Shown in pieces: positions 1 through 8,778 of a stretch of 64,000 nt of DNA. Position 1 is the first letter of the stretch. Every line of letters starts with the position of its first letter. This stretch comes from Pectobacterium sp. A5351 (GTDB lineage: Bacteria; Pseudomonadota; Gammaproteobacteria; Enterobacterales; Enterobacteriaceae). The notes below the pieces were generated by a model, which was not told the origin of the DNA, did no database searches, and saw only the letters and a list, made by a program, of their open reading frames with translations. The stretch is taken from contig NZ_CP116477.1 of assembly GCF_028335745.1 (NCBI RefSeq), forward strand, positions 1,922,001-1,986,000, in the 5' to 3' direction. The translations under genes and the position numbers were made by a program.

Positions 1-858
1 AAAAATATACTTTCCATCCAATCCCATGTCGTTTTTGGTCATGCTGGTAACAGCGCGGCAGAGTTTCCAATGCGCCGTATGGGCGCAAACGTTTGGCCGT
101 TGAATACGGTGCAATTCTCGAACCATACCCAATACGGCCACTGGACGGGGTGTGTAATGCCTGCGAGTCACCTGACCGAAGTGGTGCAGGGGATTGCGAA
201 TATAGACAAGCTGAAAACCTGTAATGCCGTGCTGAGTGGTTATATCGGTTCGGCGGAACAAGGGGAACATATCCTGGGGATTGTCCGTCAGGTAAAAGCC
301 GCCAATCCTGATGCGCTATATTTCTGCGATCCGGTGATGGGGACGCCAGAGAAAGGCTGCATCGTCGCGCCCGGCGTATCTGGGTTTCACTGTCAGCAGT
401 CGCTGCTTGCGGCCGATATTATTGCGCCGAATCTGCCTGAACTGGAACTGCTCGGTGGCCGCACTGTACATAACGTGGCGGAGGCCGTGGAAACCGCGCG
501 CGCGCTGTGTGAAAAAGGGCCAAAAATTGTTCTGGTCAAACACCTTAGCCGAGCGGCTGCGCGTGAAGACAGCTTCGAAATGCTGCTGGTCACGCCGACG
601 GATGCCTGGCATATCAGCCGTCCGTTGGTGGAATTTGAACGTCAGCCTGTCGGCGTGGGCGATTTAACCAGTGGCTTGCTACTGGTTAACTTGCTGAAGG
701 GCGTGGCGTTGGATAAAGCGCTGGAGCACACCACGGCGGCTGTCTATGAAGTCATGCTGGTGACGAAAGAGATGAATGAATATGAGCTGCAACTGGTCGC
801 TGCTCAGGATGGGATTGCTAATCCGCGTCATCATTTCCAGGCGATTCGCCTGTCGTAA
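1..858 (+). CDS. pdxY: Pyridoxal kinase PdxY (lacks only the start codon)
   Basis: This ribokinase-fold enzyme phosphorylates pyridoxal in vitamin B6 salvage in the cytoplasm. The reading frame is open from base 1 and begins [20 protein letters not shown], the PdxY N-terminus without its first Met. The 285 codons seen plus one Met give 286 residues, the family's usual length, so the start codon should lie in the three bases before the window. The C-terminal segment VGVGDLTSG carries the conserved catalytic Asp and anion hole of PdxY-type kinases. A hairpin terminator follows at once. An internal ATG at 70 is in frame but would delete the substrate-binding N-terminus, so it is not the start. 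Confidence 0.95.
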   Translation, partial: KNILSIQSHVVFGHAGNSAAEFPMRRMGANVWPLNTVQFSNHTQYGHWTGCVMPASHLTEVVQGIANIDKLKTCNAVLSGYIGSAEQGEHILGIVRQVKAANPDALYFCDPVMGTPEKGCIVAPGVSGFHCQQSLLAADIIAPNLPELELLGGRTVHNVAEAVETARALCEKGPKIVLVKHLSRAAAREDSFEMLLVTPTDAWHISRPLVEFERQPVGVGDLTSGLLLVNLLKGVALDKALEHTTAAVYEVMLVTKEMNEYELQLVAAQDGIANPRHHFQAIRLS

Positions 859-865
859 AATGTAT

Positions 866-888
866 AACGCCCCGTGTGTCGGGGCGTT
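866..888 (+). terminator. Hairpin terminator after pdxY
   Basis: A perfect 8-bp stem (aacgcccc / ggggcgtt) with a 7-nt loop begins 8 bases after the pdxY stop codon and is followed by a short T-containing tail. It separates pdxY from the convergent gst gene and may act in both directions. Confidence 0.7.
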
Positions 889-904
889 ATTGCATGCTAT
901 TTTT

Positions 905-943
905 CAACCTTTCAACCTTTCAACCTTTCAACCTTTCAACCTT
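905..943. repeat. 8-bp tandem repeat (caaccttt), about 4.9 copies
   Basis: Four full copies and one 7-bp partial copy of the unit caaccttt run head to tail. The array covers the last seven codons and the stop codon of the gst gene on the minus strand. Because 8 is not a multiple of 3, gain or loss of a unit would change the reading frame at the protein C-terminus. Confidence 0.9.
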
Positions 944-1528
944 AAGCGCGGTCACGACCGAAGGGCGTTCGGCAATATGGTCGAGGTAAGCCGCCAGCGC
1001 AGGGTAGCGGAACATATCCAGTTTTAGCGACTGTGCCCAGCGCATCACGGTAAACAGATACGCATCGGCGATACTAAAACGGTTAGCGACCAGATAGTTT
1101 TGTTCACTTAACACCAGATTGATATAACGGAATTTGACCTGCAAATATTCCATCAGCAGCTCTTTATAGGTTTCCGGTGTGCCAGGACGGAAGAGCGGCG
1201 TAAACGTTTTGTGGAGCTCTGCAGAAATGTAATTCAGCCATTCGAGGGTATGGTAGCGAGCCATGCTGCCGGTAGGGGCGATAAGGTTACAATGTGGAAC
1301 CAGGTCGGCAATGTACTCGGCGATCGCGACACCTTCAGTCAGGATAGAACCATCATCCAGTTCTAGCGCTGGCACCATTCCTTTCGGGTTGATGAACGTA
1401 TAGTCGGTTCCACGCTCTGTCTTTTTCGTGCGCAGGTTGACTTTCTCCAGCTTGAATTCCAGTTTGGATTCGATCAAAACGATGTGTGTAAATAGAGAAC
1501 TGCTTTCAGCTTTATAAAACAGTTTCAT
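920..1528 (-). CDS. gst: Glutathione S-transferase family protein
   Basis: A 202-residue protein of the bacterial beta-class glutathione transferase type. The N-terminal thioredoxin fold (about 1-80) contains the cis-Pro motif NPKGMVPAL and the gamma-Glu-binding segment LTEGVAIAEYIAD. The all-helical domain follows with the N-capping motif RFSIADAYLF. Length and start (MKLFYKAES) match E. coli GstA. The Cys expected at position 10 in beta-class enzymes is replaced by Ser (AESSSLF), so cysteine-based catalysis is unlikely. The last residues KVERLKG and the stop are encoded by an 8-bp tandem repeat. Substrate unknown. Confidence 0.88.
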   Translation of the reverse strand: MKLFYKAESSSLFTHIVLIESKLEFKLEKVNLRTKKTERGTDYTFINPKGMVPALELDDGSILTEGVAIAEYIADLVPHCNLIAPTGSMARYHTLEWLNYISAELHKTFTPLFRPGTPETYKELLMEYLQVKFRYINLVLSEQNYLVANRFSIADAYLFTVMRWAQSLKLDMFRYPALAAYLDHIAERPSVVTALKVERLKG

Positions 1529-1799
1529 GGAAACCCCTTCCTATTATTATTTTTCCATCAACACATGCGCTGATGATTGTTGAATAGCTACATGTCGTTT
1601 TTTTACAACAAAATGTAACGGGAGAGTGTGAGGCTTCTTGCAAAATACCCCTTATGTCTGATTTTTGTCCGAAACTCAGGTGAGTTTGACGGGCAACGTC
1701 AAATTTTCATACGTCATTCCGGGGAAAAAGGGGCAGCGGCTATCCGGTGCCAGAATGTGACATTGTCACACTCAGCCATTCCTTTATTGATTTTTATTT

Positions 1800-1827
1800 C
1801 CTCTTTCCTCTTTCCTCTTTCCTCTTT
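1800..1827. repeat. 7-bp microsatellite (cctcttt) x4
   Basis: Four exact tandem copies of cctcttt lie upstream of acnA, followed by a near-copy ending in tttt. No coding overlap. Confidence 0.85.
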
Positions 1828-1959
1828 TCAATCGCTAACGACTATCGCTGCGTTTATATCGTATTGTTGCAAAAACGTTATTTTTTGTTTGTGTTATCTT
1901 TAAATAAGACCGCAGGCTCAGGCTGGTTATTGATTAATCGCCCGATGCAGAATAATGAG

Positions 1960-2100
1960 TATGCCCTAAATAATTCGAGTTTCAGGACAAACGTCAACGT
2001 TTGAACAACGCAAAGCGTTGGCCCGCCAGGGCGAGGCCCACGATGGGCCGAGTATTGGAACGCAGCCAACGCACATGCAACTTGAAGTATGACGGGTATA
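1960..2100. repeat. Dispersed intergenic repeat, copy 1 (5' of acnA)
   Basis: The left end (tatgccctaaataattcgag) and right end (cttgaagtatgacgggtata) are matched, in opposite orientation, by the ends of a sequence at 56236-56362. About 40 bases at the right end, including cgcagccaacgcacatgcaa, are almost identical between the copies while the centres differ. It ends 22 bases before the acnA ATG, so it probably lies in the acnA 5' untranslated region. Confidence 0.75.
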
Positions 2101-2122
2101 GCAAGTTAATTTGGGAGGAAGC

Positions 2123-4795
2123 ATGCCATCACACCTTCGCGACACTTGTCTGGACACACTGACGGTACAGAAGCAGATTTACCATTACTACAGCCTGCCG
2201 AAGGCGGCGAAAACGCTTGGGAACATCGATAAGTTACCGAAGTCGCTCAAAGTGCTGTTGGAGAATTTGTTGCGTCATCAGGACGGCGATACGGTAGAGC
2301 AGGCCGACTTTCAGGCGGTCGTGGACTGGCTGAAGACAGGCCACGTTGACCGGGAAATTGCCTATCGTCCCGCACGTGTATTAATGCAGGATTTTACCGG
2401 CGTGCCTGCCGTGGTCGATCTGGCGGCAATGCGAGCGGCGGTGAAACGGCTGGGCGGCGATGTGAATAAGGTGAACCCGCTGTCGCCGGTCGATCTGGTT
2501 ATCGACCACTCGGTGACGGTGGACCACTTCGGCGATCGTCAGGCGCTCACGGATAACACGCAGCTCGAAATGGCGCGTAACCGTGAGCGTTATGAGTTTT
2601 TGCGCTGGGGACAAAATGCCTTTAGCTACTTTAGCGTCGTGCCGCCGGGAACCGGGATTTGCCATCAGGTGAATCTGGAGTATCTCGCCAAGGCCATCTG
2701 GTACGAAAAGCAGGGCGACAAGCAGTTTGCTTATCCTGATACGCTGGTAGGAACCGATTCGCATACCACGATGATTAACGGTTTAGGCGTGCTCGGCTGG
2801 GGCGTCGGCGGGATAGAGGCAGAGGCAGCGATGCTGGGGCAGCCTGTTTCGATGCTGATCCCTGATGTGGTCGGCGTCAAGCTAAGCGGCAAGATGCGGG
2901 AAGGGATCACGGCAACCGATCTGGTACTGACGGTCACGCAGATGCTGCGTAAACACGGCGTGGTCGGTAAGTTTGTGGAATTTTACGGTGATGGATTGGA
3001 TTCGCTGCCGTTGGCGGATCGCGCGACCATCGCCAACATGGCACCGGAGTATGGTGCGACCTGTGGCTTCTTCCCTATCGACCAAATCACGCTGGATTAC
3101 ATGCGTTTGACCAACCGTGCGGAAGAACAGATTGCGCTGGTGGAGGCTTACAGTAAGCAGCAAGGGCTGTGGCGCAATCCCGGGGATGAACCGGTATTTA
3201 CCAGCCAGCTCGCGCTGGATTTGGCGGCGGTGGAAACCAGTCTGGCAGGGCCGAAGCGCCCGCAGGATCGTGTGCCGTTAGCGGGCGTGCCGGAAGCTTT
3301 CAAAGCCAGTCGGGAGCTGGACGTCAGCACGGCGAAGAATCGTTCTGACTATGAAGAGTTCACGTTGGAAGGCGAAACGCACCGTTTACAGCAGGGGGCC
3401 GTCGTGATTGCAGCGATTACTTCCTGCACCAATACCTCTAACCCGAGCGTGCTGATGACGGCCGGACTACTGGCAAAAAATGCCGTAGAGCGCGGTCTGA
3501 AAACCAAGCCGTGGGTTAAGACCTCGCTGGCTCCGGGCTCGCGAGTTGTAACGGATTACTATGCTAAAGCGGGGTTGACGCCGTTCCTCGACGAACTGGG
3601 GTTCAATCTGGTGGGCTACGGCTGTACCACCTGTATCGGTAACTCCGGCCCGCTGCCGGATGCGATTGAAGCGGCGATAAAAGAAGGCGATCTGACTGTC
3701 GGCGCAGTGCTGTCAGGCAACCGCAACTTTGAAGGTCGTATTCATCCGCTGGTGAAGACGAACTGGCTGGCGTCACCACCGCTGGTGGTCGCGTATGCGC
3801 TGGCGGGGAATATGAACGTCGATCTGACGCAAGAACCGCTGGGTGAAGATCGTGACGGGAAAGCCGTCTATCTGAAAGATATCTGGCCGTCGACTAACGC
3901 GGTGGCGGATGCAGTATTGAACGTCAGCGCGGGCATGTTCCACAAACAGTATGCCGCTGTGTTTGAGGGTACGCAAGAGTGGCAAGATATCGAGGTCGAC
4001 AACAATCCCACCTATCAATGGCCGGAAGAATCGACCTATATTCGCCAGACGCCTTTCTTCCTGGATATGGGGAAAGAGCCCGAGCCAGTTCAGGATATCC
4101 ACAATGCGCGCATTCTGGCGATGTTGGGCGATTCAGTGACAACGGACCATATCTCACCAGCAGGCAACATCAAGCGCGATAGCCCGGCAGGGAAATATTT
4201 GCTGGAGCGCGACGTCGAAACCGCGGAATTTAACTCTTACGGTTCACGGCGTGGTAACCACGAAGTGATGATGCGCGGGACGTTTGCCAACATTCGTATC
4301 CGTAATGAAATGGTGCCAGGTAAAGAGGGCGGCTATACCCGCCATATCCCGTCGCAGAATGAGATGACGATTTATGACGCGGCGATGCGTTACAAGGGCG
4401 AAAATGTCCCGCTGGCGCTGTTTGCCGGGAAAGAGTACGGTTCGGGTTCCAGCCGCGACTGGGCCGCGAAAGGTCCGCGTTTACTGGGGGTTCGCGTGGT
4501 GATTGCCGAATCGTTCGAACGTATTCACCGTTCTAACCTGATTGGGATGGGGATTCTGCCGCTGGAGTTTCCCGAAGGCGTGACGCGTAAGACGTTGAAG
4601 CTCACTGGGGACGAGCAGATTTCCATTTCGGGATTAAATCAACTGACGCCGGGGGTGACGGTTGAGGTCAACATCACTGATGCCAGCGGTAACACGCAGA
4701 CAATCAGCACCCGCTGTCGCATCGACACCCGCAACGAACTGACCTACTACCAGAACGACGGTATCCTGCACTACGTTATCCGCAATATGCTGTAA
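2123..4795 (+). CDS. acnA: Aconitate hydratase A
   Basis: Interconverts citrate and isocitrate in the TCA cycle. AcnA is the stress-stable aconitase and, as apo-protein, an RNA-binding regulator. The 890-residue product is the size of E. coli AcnA (891). The three 4Fe-4S ligands fall at Cys435 (SCTNTSN), Cys501 and Cys504 (GCTTCIG), matching known numbering. The C-terminal swivel domain contains GKEYGSGSSRDWAAKG. Start: ATG 2123 preceded by a strong gggagga Shine-Dalgarno; an upstream in-frame TTG at 2111 is within that site and is rejected. E. coli has cysB upstream; here a repeat element and gst lie there. Confidence 0.97.
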   Translation: MPSHLRDTCLDTLTVQKQIYHYYSLPKAAKTLGNIDKLPKSLKVLLENLLRHQDGDTVEQADFQAVVDWLKTGHVDREIAYRPARVLMQDFTGVPAVVDLAAMRAAVKRLGGDVNKVNPLSPVDLVIDHSVTVDHFGDRQALTDNTQLEMARNRERYEFLRWGQNAFSYFSVVPPGTGICHQVNLEYLAKAIWYEKQGDKQFAYPDTLVGTDSHTTMINGLGVLGWGVGGIEAEAAMLGQPVSMLIPDVVGVKLSGKMREGITATDLVLTVTQMLRKHGVVGKFVEFYGDGLDSLPLADRATIANMAPEYGATCGFFPIDQITLDYMRLTNRAEEQIALVEAYSKQQGLWRNPGDEPVFTSQLALDLAAVETSLAGPKRPQDRVPLAGVPEAFKASRELDVSTAKNRSDYEEFTLEGETHRLQQGAVVIAAITSCTNTSNPSVLMTAGLLAKNAVERGLKTKPWVKTSLAPGSRVVTDYYAKAGLTPFLDELGFNLVGYGCTTCIGNSGPLPDAIEAAIKEGDLTVGAVLSGNRNFEGRIHPLVKTNWLASPPLVVAYALAGNMNVDLTQEPLGEDRDGKAVYLKDIWPSTNAVADAVLNVSAGMFHKQYAAVFEGTQEWQDIEVDNNPTYQWPEESTYIRQTPFFLDMGKEPEPVQDIHNARILAMLGDSVTTDHISPAGNIKRDSPAGKYLLERDVETAEFNSYGSRRGNHEVMMRGTFANIRIRNEMVPGKEGGYTRHIPSQNEMTIYDAAMRYKGENVPLALFAGKEYGSGSSRDWAAKGPRLLGVRVVIAESFERIHRSNLIGMGILPLEFPEGVTRKTLKLTGDEQISISGLNQLTPGVTVEVNITDASGNTQTISTRCRIDTRNELTYYQNDGILHYVIRNML

Positions 4796-4807
4796 TTTTA
4801 TATCCGA

Positions 4808-4838
4808 CCACCGAGGGCAGGAAATCTGCTTTCGGTGG
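4808..4838 (+). terminator. Hairpin after acnA
   Basis: A 13-bp stem (ccaccgagggcag / ctgctttcggtgg, two G-T wobbles) with a 5-nt loop starts 12 bases after the acnA stop. There is no T-run, so it may be an mRNA-stabilising or Rho-assisted structure rather than a strict intrinsic terminator. Confidence 0.5.
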
Positions 4839-5026
4839 AAGGAGATAGGAGCCCTAACGCACCAGCGCACGTTTTCCCACATTAAATACTCGAATCCTCA
4901 GGTGAATTGTGGTTAGGTGGTAGTGACGCTAACTACATGGGGAATAAGTAAAAATTATTGCCCGTCCATGCCCCGGATCTGCGTAAATTCCGCTTGAAGA
5001 ATGACGGGGATATAACAGGAGGTTAT

Positions 5027-6114
5027 ATGAATCAATTGATCAAAAAACGTTTCACACACTCGTTGCTGCTTCTCACGCTGTGTACCGCAGGGGCGATGAC
5101 ATCGCACAGGTCGGTAATTTTGTCAGCAGCGGACCCTACACGCTGAGCGAGTGGGTCGTTAACGAACGTATTGTCGGCAAGCGTAATAGCCAGTATTGGG
5201 ATAACGCGCATACCGTGATTAACAAAGTGACGTACCTGCCGATCAGTTCGCAGGCAGCTGAGTTAAACCGCTATAAATCCGGCGAGATTGACATTACGGG
5301 GCTTTTATCACCGATTCAGTTTGCATCATTGAAAAAAGAATACCCGCAGGAAGTGAAGGTGGCACCGCAGATCGGTACCTACTTCTATCGCTTCAATACG
5401 AAAACGGCACCTTTTGACGATCCCCGTGTTCGTCGCGCTCTGGATCTCAGCTTAGATAAAGATATCATCGCAAATAATGTGTTGGGTATGGGGCAGACGC
5501 CAGCTTACAGTTTGATTCCTAAAAATATCGGGGGGTTCCAGCGTAAGGATCCTGAATGGACAAGTTGGACACAGCAGCAGCGCAACGAGGAAGCGAAAAA
5601 ACTGTTGAAAGAGGCTGGATTTGATGAAAAACATCCGCTGAAATTCAACCTGCTTTACAACACCTCTGAATCGCATTTGCGTGTGGCGATCGCCGCGAGT
5701 TCAATGTGGAAGAAGAATCTTGGATCAGAAGTGACGTTGCAAAACCAGGAATGGAAAACCATGCTGGATACCGTACGTACAGGGAATTTTGAAGTGGTCA
5801 GACAATCCTGGACGGGGGATTACAATGAGGCCAGTACGTTCCTGAATACGCTGGAAACTAACGACAGCAACAACAACGGTAAATTCAGTAATACGGAATA
5901 TGATGCGTTGTTGAAAAAAGCGCTGACGGTCAAGGATAAGCTGGATAAAGAGGCTATTTATCAACAGGCTTCGGATATTTTAGATAAAAATATTCCATTA
6001 TTGCCTATCTATTATTACGTTCAACCTCAGATGGTGAAAACATACATTGGTGGTTTTTCGCCCAATGTGCGCGGCGATTATTACACGCAAGATATGTACA
6101 TCCTCAAACATTGA
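5027..6114 (+). pseudogene. OppA/MppA-like peptide-binding protein, internally deleted and frameshifted
   Basis: An intact gene would encode a periplasmic oligopeptide-binding lipid-independent receptor of about 540 residues. Here a good Shine-Dalgarno (aggagg) and a signal peptide (MNQLIKKRFTHSLLLLTLC, from 5027) run out of frame after about 24 residues. A second frame, readable from about 5096 to 6114, continues with GPYTLSEWVVNERIVGKRN and ends MYILKH, aligning with E. coli OppA from about residue 190 to its end. About 165 residues of domain I are missing and the parts are in different frames. The C-terminal part is otherwise undamaged, suggesting a recent deletion. No opp permease genes are nearby. 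The downstream open frame alone (ATG 5080) could be mis-called a gene. Confidence 0.85.
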
Positions 6115-6122
6115 TCTAAATA

Positions 6123-6148
6123 CTACAGCCGGTAAAAACCGGCTGTAG
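6123..6148. terminator. Bidirectional hairpin between OppA remnant and ribA
   Basis: A perfect 10-bp stem (ctacagccgg / ccggctgtag) with a 6-nt loop lies between the convergent OppA remnant and ribA. Confidence 0.65.
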
Positions 6149-6185
6149 TCATTGGCAGAAACGATTCTGACGCGAGACGGGATCG

Positions 6186-6779
6186 CTATTTTACATCCAA
6201 CATGTGTCCCATTTTGGCAGCCTTGGTTGCCAGATAGTTTTCATTCTTCGGATTGCGCCCGACGATTAATGGCACACGTTCGACGATATTGATGCCTGCT
6301 TCGTTGAGTATTTTCACTTTCTGCGGATTATTGGTCAGCAGACGAACCTCATCAACACCCAGCAGTTTGAACATATCAGCGCACAGCGTGAAATCGCGCT
6401 CATCGGCGGCGAACCCAAGCTGATGATTCGCTTCCACCGTGTCGGCACCCAGATCCTGCAACGCATAGGCGCGGATTTTATTGAGCAGCCCGATATTACG
6501 ACCTTCCTGACGATGGTATAACAGCACGCCGCGTCCTTCTTCGGCGATGTGGCCCAGTGCAGATTCAAGCTGGAAACCACAGTCACAGCGCAAGCTAAAT
6601 AACGCATCCCCTGTCAGACACTCGGAATGCACGCGGGCAAGTACGGGAACTGAACCGGAAATATCACCATAAACCAGAGCGAGGTGATCGTGACCCGTGG
6701 CGACCTCTTCAAAACCCACCATCAGAAAATCGCCCCACGGGGTGGGTAATTTGGCTTCTGCCACCCGTTTTAGCTGCAT
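6186..6779 (-). CDS. ribA: GTP cyclohydrolase II
   Basis: First step of riboflavin synthesis: GTP to 2,5-diamino-6-ribosylamino-4-pyrimidinone 5'-phosphate, formate and diphosphate. The 197-residue product matches E. coli RibA (196). The zinc ligands are Cys54, Cys65 and Cys67 ([15 protein letters not shown]); [15 protein letters not shown] is the GTP-binding/catalytic stretch. Start chosen at ATG 6779 ([10 protein letters not shown]) because ggagaag precedes it; an in-frame ATG 12 bases upstream overlaps that ribosome-binding site. The riboflavin supply is relevant to the flavoproteins further along, but they are not linked in an operon. Confidence 0.97.
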   Translation of the reverse strand: MQLKRVAEAKLPTPWGDFLMVGFEEVATGHDHLALVYGDISGSVPVLARVHSECLTGDALFSLRCDCGFQLESALGHIAEEGRGVLLYHRQEGRNIGLLNKIRAYALQDLGADTVEANHQLGFAADERDFTLCADMFKLLGVDEVRLLTNNPQKVKILNEAGINIVERVPLIVGRNPKNENYLATKAAKMGHMLDVK

Positions 6780-7035
6780 ACTCTTCTCCAAAAGCTGTAT
6801 CTAAAAAAACTGCTGAGGCGAATCCTACTGCGACCCATCGCGCTTGACCAGCAAAAAAGCCTGTCTAAGAACGTCACAAAAATTGAAGTAGAACATGACC
6901 AGACAGCCATCTGGTTTCAGATTCGTTGACAGAACTGAGCGCTATTTTACGCCATACTGACAGTTCGCGCCGGATTTTCTGATAGAATTGTGAAAATTTT
7001 GTTGCAAGTATCATACTGAATTATGGGAAGAAATT

Positions 7036-7812
7036 ATGTACGAAATTGCCAAACGAACCACCATTGGTGCCGCACTATTATTGATTATGCCAATGACTAT
7101 CTGGATGAGCGGTTGGCAGTGGCAGCCTGAGTATGACGGTCTCTGGTTACGCGTACTCTTCTGGATTACAGAAACGGTGACGTCGCCGTGGGGGATTCTG
7201 ACCAGCATCGTGCTAAGCATCTGGTTTCTCTGGTGCTTGCGTTTTCGTCTGAAACCTGCGCTCGGCCTGCTGGTCATCATGGCGATTACAGTGCTGATTG
7301 GTCAGGGCATCAAGTCGGTGATTAAAGAATGGGTGCAGGAATCTCGGCCTTATGTCGTCTGGCTGGAGAAGAATCATCAGGTGGATGACAGTTATTTTTA
7401 TTCGCTGCCGCGTAAAGAACGTTCCGAACTGGTGAAAATGCAGTTAGAGGATCAGGCGCAGATTCCACAGTGGTTGCGTAGCCACTGGCAGTTTGAAACC
7501 GGTTTTGCTTTCCCGTCCGGGCATACCATGTTTGCTGCGACCTGGGCACTGCTGGGCGTTGGGTTGCTGTGGGCGCGTCGGCATTATAAAACCGTGGCGA
7601 TCCTGATGCTTTGGGCCAGCAGCGTTATGGGTAGCCGTCTGGTGCTTGGCATGCACTGGCCGCAGGATCTGGTGGTAGCGACGCTAATTAGCTGGCTGCT
7701 GGTGGTGGCCGCCAGTTGGCTGGCACAGCGATGGTGTGGCCCGCTATCGCTCCAGTATGAAGAGATCAAAGAACAGGCGGAGGAGGATGCCGCCGAAAAT
7801 AAATCCTCGTAG
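7036..7812 (+). CDS. pgpB: Phosphatidylglycerophosphatase B / undecaprenyl-diphosphatase
   Basis: Membrane PAP2-family phosphatase that dephosphorylates phosphatidylglycerol phosphate, undecaprenyl diphosphate and related lipids at the inner membrane. The 258 residues contain about six hydrophobic segments and the three PAP2 signatures: KEWVQESRP (about 97-105), PSGH (160-163) and SRLVLGMHWPQD. The order ribA-pgpB-lapA-lapB-pyrF is as in E. coli, but pgpB and lapA are separated here by about 650 bases. A hairpin follows the stop codon. Confidence 0.95.
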   Translation: MYEIAKRTTIGAALLLIMPMTIWMSGWQWQPEYDGLWLRVLFWITETVTSPWGILTSIVLSIWFLWCLRFRLKPALGLLVIMAITVLIGQGIKSVIKEWVQESRPYVVWLEKNHQVDDSYFYSLPRKERSELVKMQLEDQAQIPQWLRSHWQFETGFAFPSGHTMFAATWALLGVGLLWARRHYKTVAILMLWASSVMGSRLVLGMHWPQDLVVATLISWLLVVAASWLAQRWCGPLSLQYEEIKEQAEEDAAENKSS

Positions 7813-7821
7813 CCTTTTTAT

Positions 7822-7846
7822 CGCGAGTTATTTCCAGTAACTCGCG
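7822..7846 (+). terminator. Hairpin after pgpB
   Basis: A perfect 9-bp stem (cgcgagtta / taactcgcg) with a 7-nt loop begins 10 bases after the pgpB stop. No T-run on the plus strand. Confidence 0.5.
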
Positions 7847-8072
7847 CCTTGATGGTTGTAGAACCAAAAACGAAGGGACTCAGAGCGTGATGAAAAGACC
7901 GTTTCAAACGTTCTCGCCCTGCACCAAGGTAAGCAAGGTTGATGCGTTCCAGTCGATTGCCTTAGGAGCTAAACGCCTTACCCCAGATTAGATTTATCCC
8001 GCATGAACGTTGTCGGTTTTTCTGGTATCCGCGGGACAGGGTTGAATTACGCTGATTTCGACCACACGTTCT

Positions 8073-8273
8073 TTAACACCGCTCGTGATGGCGCGTGACA
8101 CAAAACACTGTGACAAATGAAGTGAGGCGGCAATCAGCTTGTTTCATCCCTCCGCTATAATAGAGCGTAGCGATCTTGACCAATAATCGCTGTTCGTCCT
8201 GCGTTGATATGATTTTTCCCCTTACTGGCATGTTACTGCCATTTTTATTCAGCACAGAATAAATAACAGGCAC
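8073..8273 (-). pseudogene. N-terminal fragment of a SorC/DeoR-type sugar-binding regulator
   Basis: The 66-codon frame contains DEQRLLVKIATLYYSGGMKQAD, which resembles the start of SorC-family regulators where a short helix precedes the helix-turn-helix (typically LLVKIATLYY..GLTQ.EIA). After the QAD the similarity stops and the frame runs into unrelated sequence, so the DNA-binding helix and the entire effector domain are gone. The true start may be the ATG at 8231. Alternative: chance similarity over about 25 residues. Confidence 0.45.
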
Positions 8274-8364
8274 AGACGGCCGTGGAGCGGGGACTTGTTT
8301 TTAGTTTAGTACAGAGAGATGTGTGGTGATAAGTGCGGCGACAAAAAATCGAGCTGATTCCATG

Positions 8365-8393
8365 ATTTCCCTGTCCGAGCCGGACAGGGAAAT
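8365..8393. repeat. Perfect 13-bp hairpin upstream of lapA
   Basis: atttccctgtccg and cggacagggaaat are exact inverted repeats around a 3-nt loop (agc), 67 bases before the lapA start. It lacks a T-run on the plus strand, so it could be an mRNA leader structure, an operator or a terminator for the opposite strand. Confidence 0.65.
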
Positions 8394-8460
8394 TTAGTGG
8401 GGTTTGTCGCCAAAATTTGGCATAATTCATCCGGTTAATGGATATCACAGGAAGGACAAT

Positions 8461-8766
8461 GTGAAATATTTGCTGATTTTTTTACTCGTGCTGGCGATAT
8501 TCATCATTTCTGTCACACTGGGTGCGCACAACGATCAGGTTGTGACATTTAACTACCTGCTGGCACAGGGAGATTATCGCATCTCCACACTGCTTGCCAC
8601 GCTGTTTGCCTTGGGCTTTCTCCTTGGTTGGGTTATCTGTGGTCTGTTTTATCTGCGTCAACGCATTGCGCTTGGCCGTGCACAACGTAAAATCAAGCGT
8701 CTGGAACAACAGCTTTCTACCTCCACCGAGGAGAACGTGGCGCCAGTCCAGACGGCCACCCACTAA
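8461..8766 (+). CDS. lapA: Lipopolysaccharide assembly protein A (YciS)
   Basis: LapA is a small inner-membrane partner of LapB in control of LPS synthesis through LpxC proteolysis. The 101-residue product has two membrane segments (about 3-22 and 45-65) followed by a basic coiled tail (RAQRKIKRLEQQL). It matches E. coli YciS (102 residues). Start is GTG 8461, preceded by aggaag; an upstream in-frame ATG at 8404 would add an unconserved hydrophilic extension and has no ribosome-binding site. lapB follows after 12 bases. Confidence 0.93.
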   Translation: MKYLLIFLLVLAIFIISVTLGAHNDQVVTFNYLLAQGDYRISTLLATLFALGFLLGWVICGLFYLRQRIALGRAQRKIKRLEQQLSTSTEENVAPVQTATH

Positions 8767-8778
8767 GGAATTCTCTCT

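Larger units (their letters stand above)
1529..2122. other. Intergenic region between gst and acnA
   Basis: About 590 bases without a supportable gene. It holds a 7-bp microsatellite (cctcttt, four copies, 1800-1827), AT-rich sequence around 1865-1915 that could contain an acnA promoter, and a dispersed repeat at 1960-2100. The short open frames here have no codon bias, family motif or ribosome-binding site. Confidence 0.6.
7847..8460. other. Gene-poor interval between pgpB and lapA
   Basis: In E. coli pgpB and lapA are close; here over 600 bases lie between them. The only recognisable coding trace is a SorC-family regulator fragment on the minus strand (8073-8273). A perfect 13-bp hairpin lies at 8365-8393. 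Nothing else is supportable. It looks like decayed accessory DNA. Confidence 0.55.

Noticed and set aside
905..943. CRISPR or direct-repeat array
   Set aside because: The 8-bp units are contiguous with no spacers. No repeat-spacer structure of CRISPR type was seen anywhere in the window.
5080..6114. Separate gene for a 344-aa binding protein
   Set aside because: The first 20 residues are out-of-frame signal-peptide sequence and there is no ribosome-binding site at 5080; it is the 3' part of a broken OppA-like gene.
8245..8448. 67-codon minus-strand frame upstream of lapA
   Set aside because: Covers the palindrome and the lapA leader; no start signals or family features.
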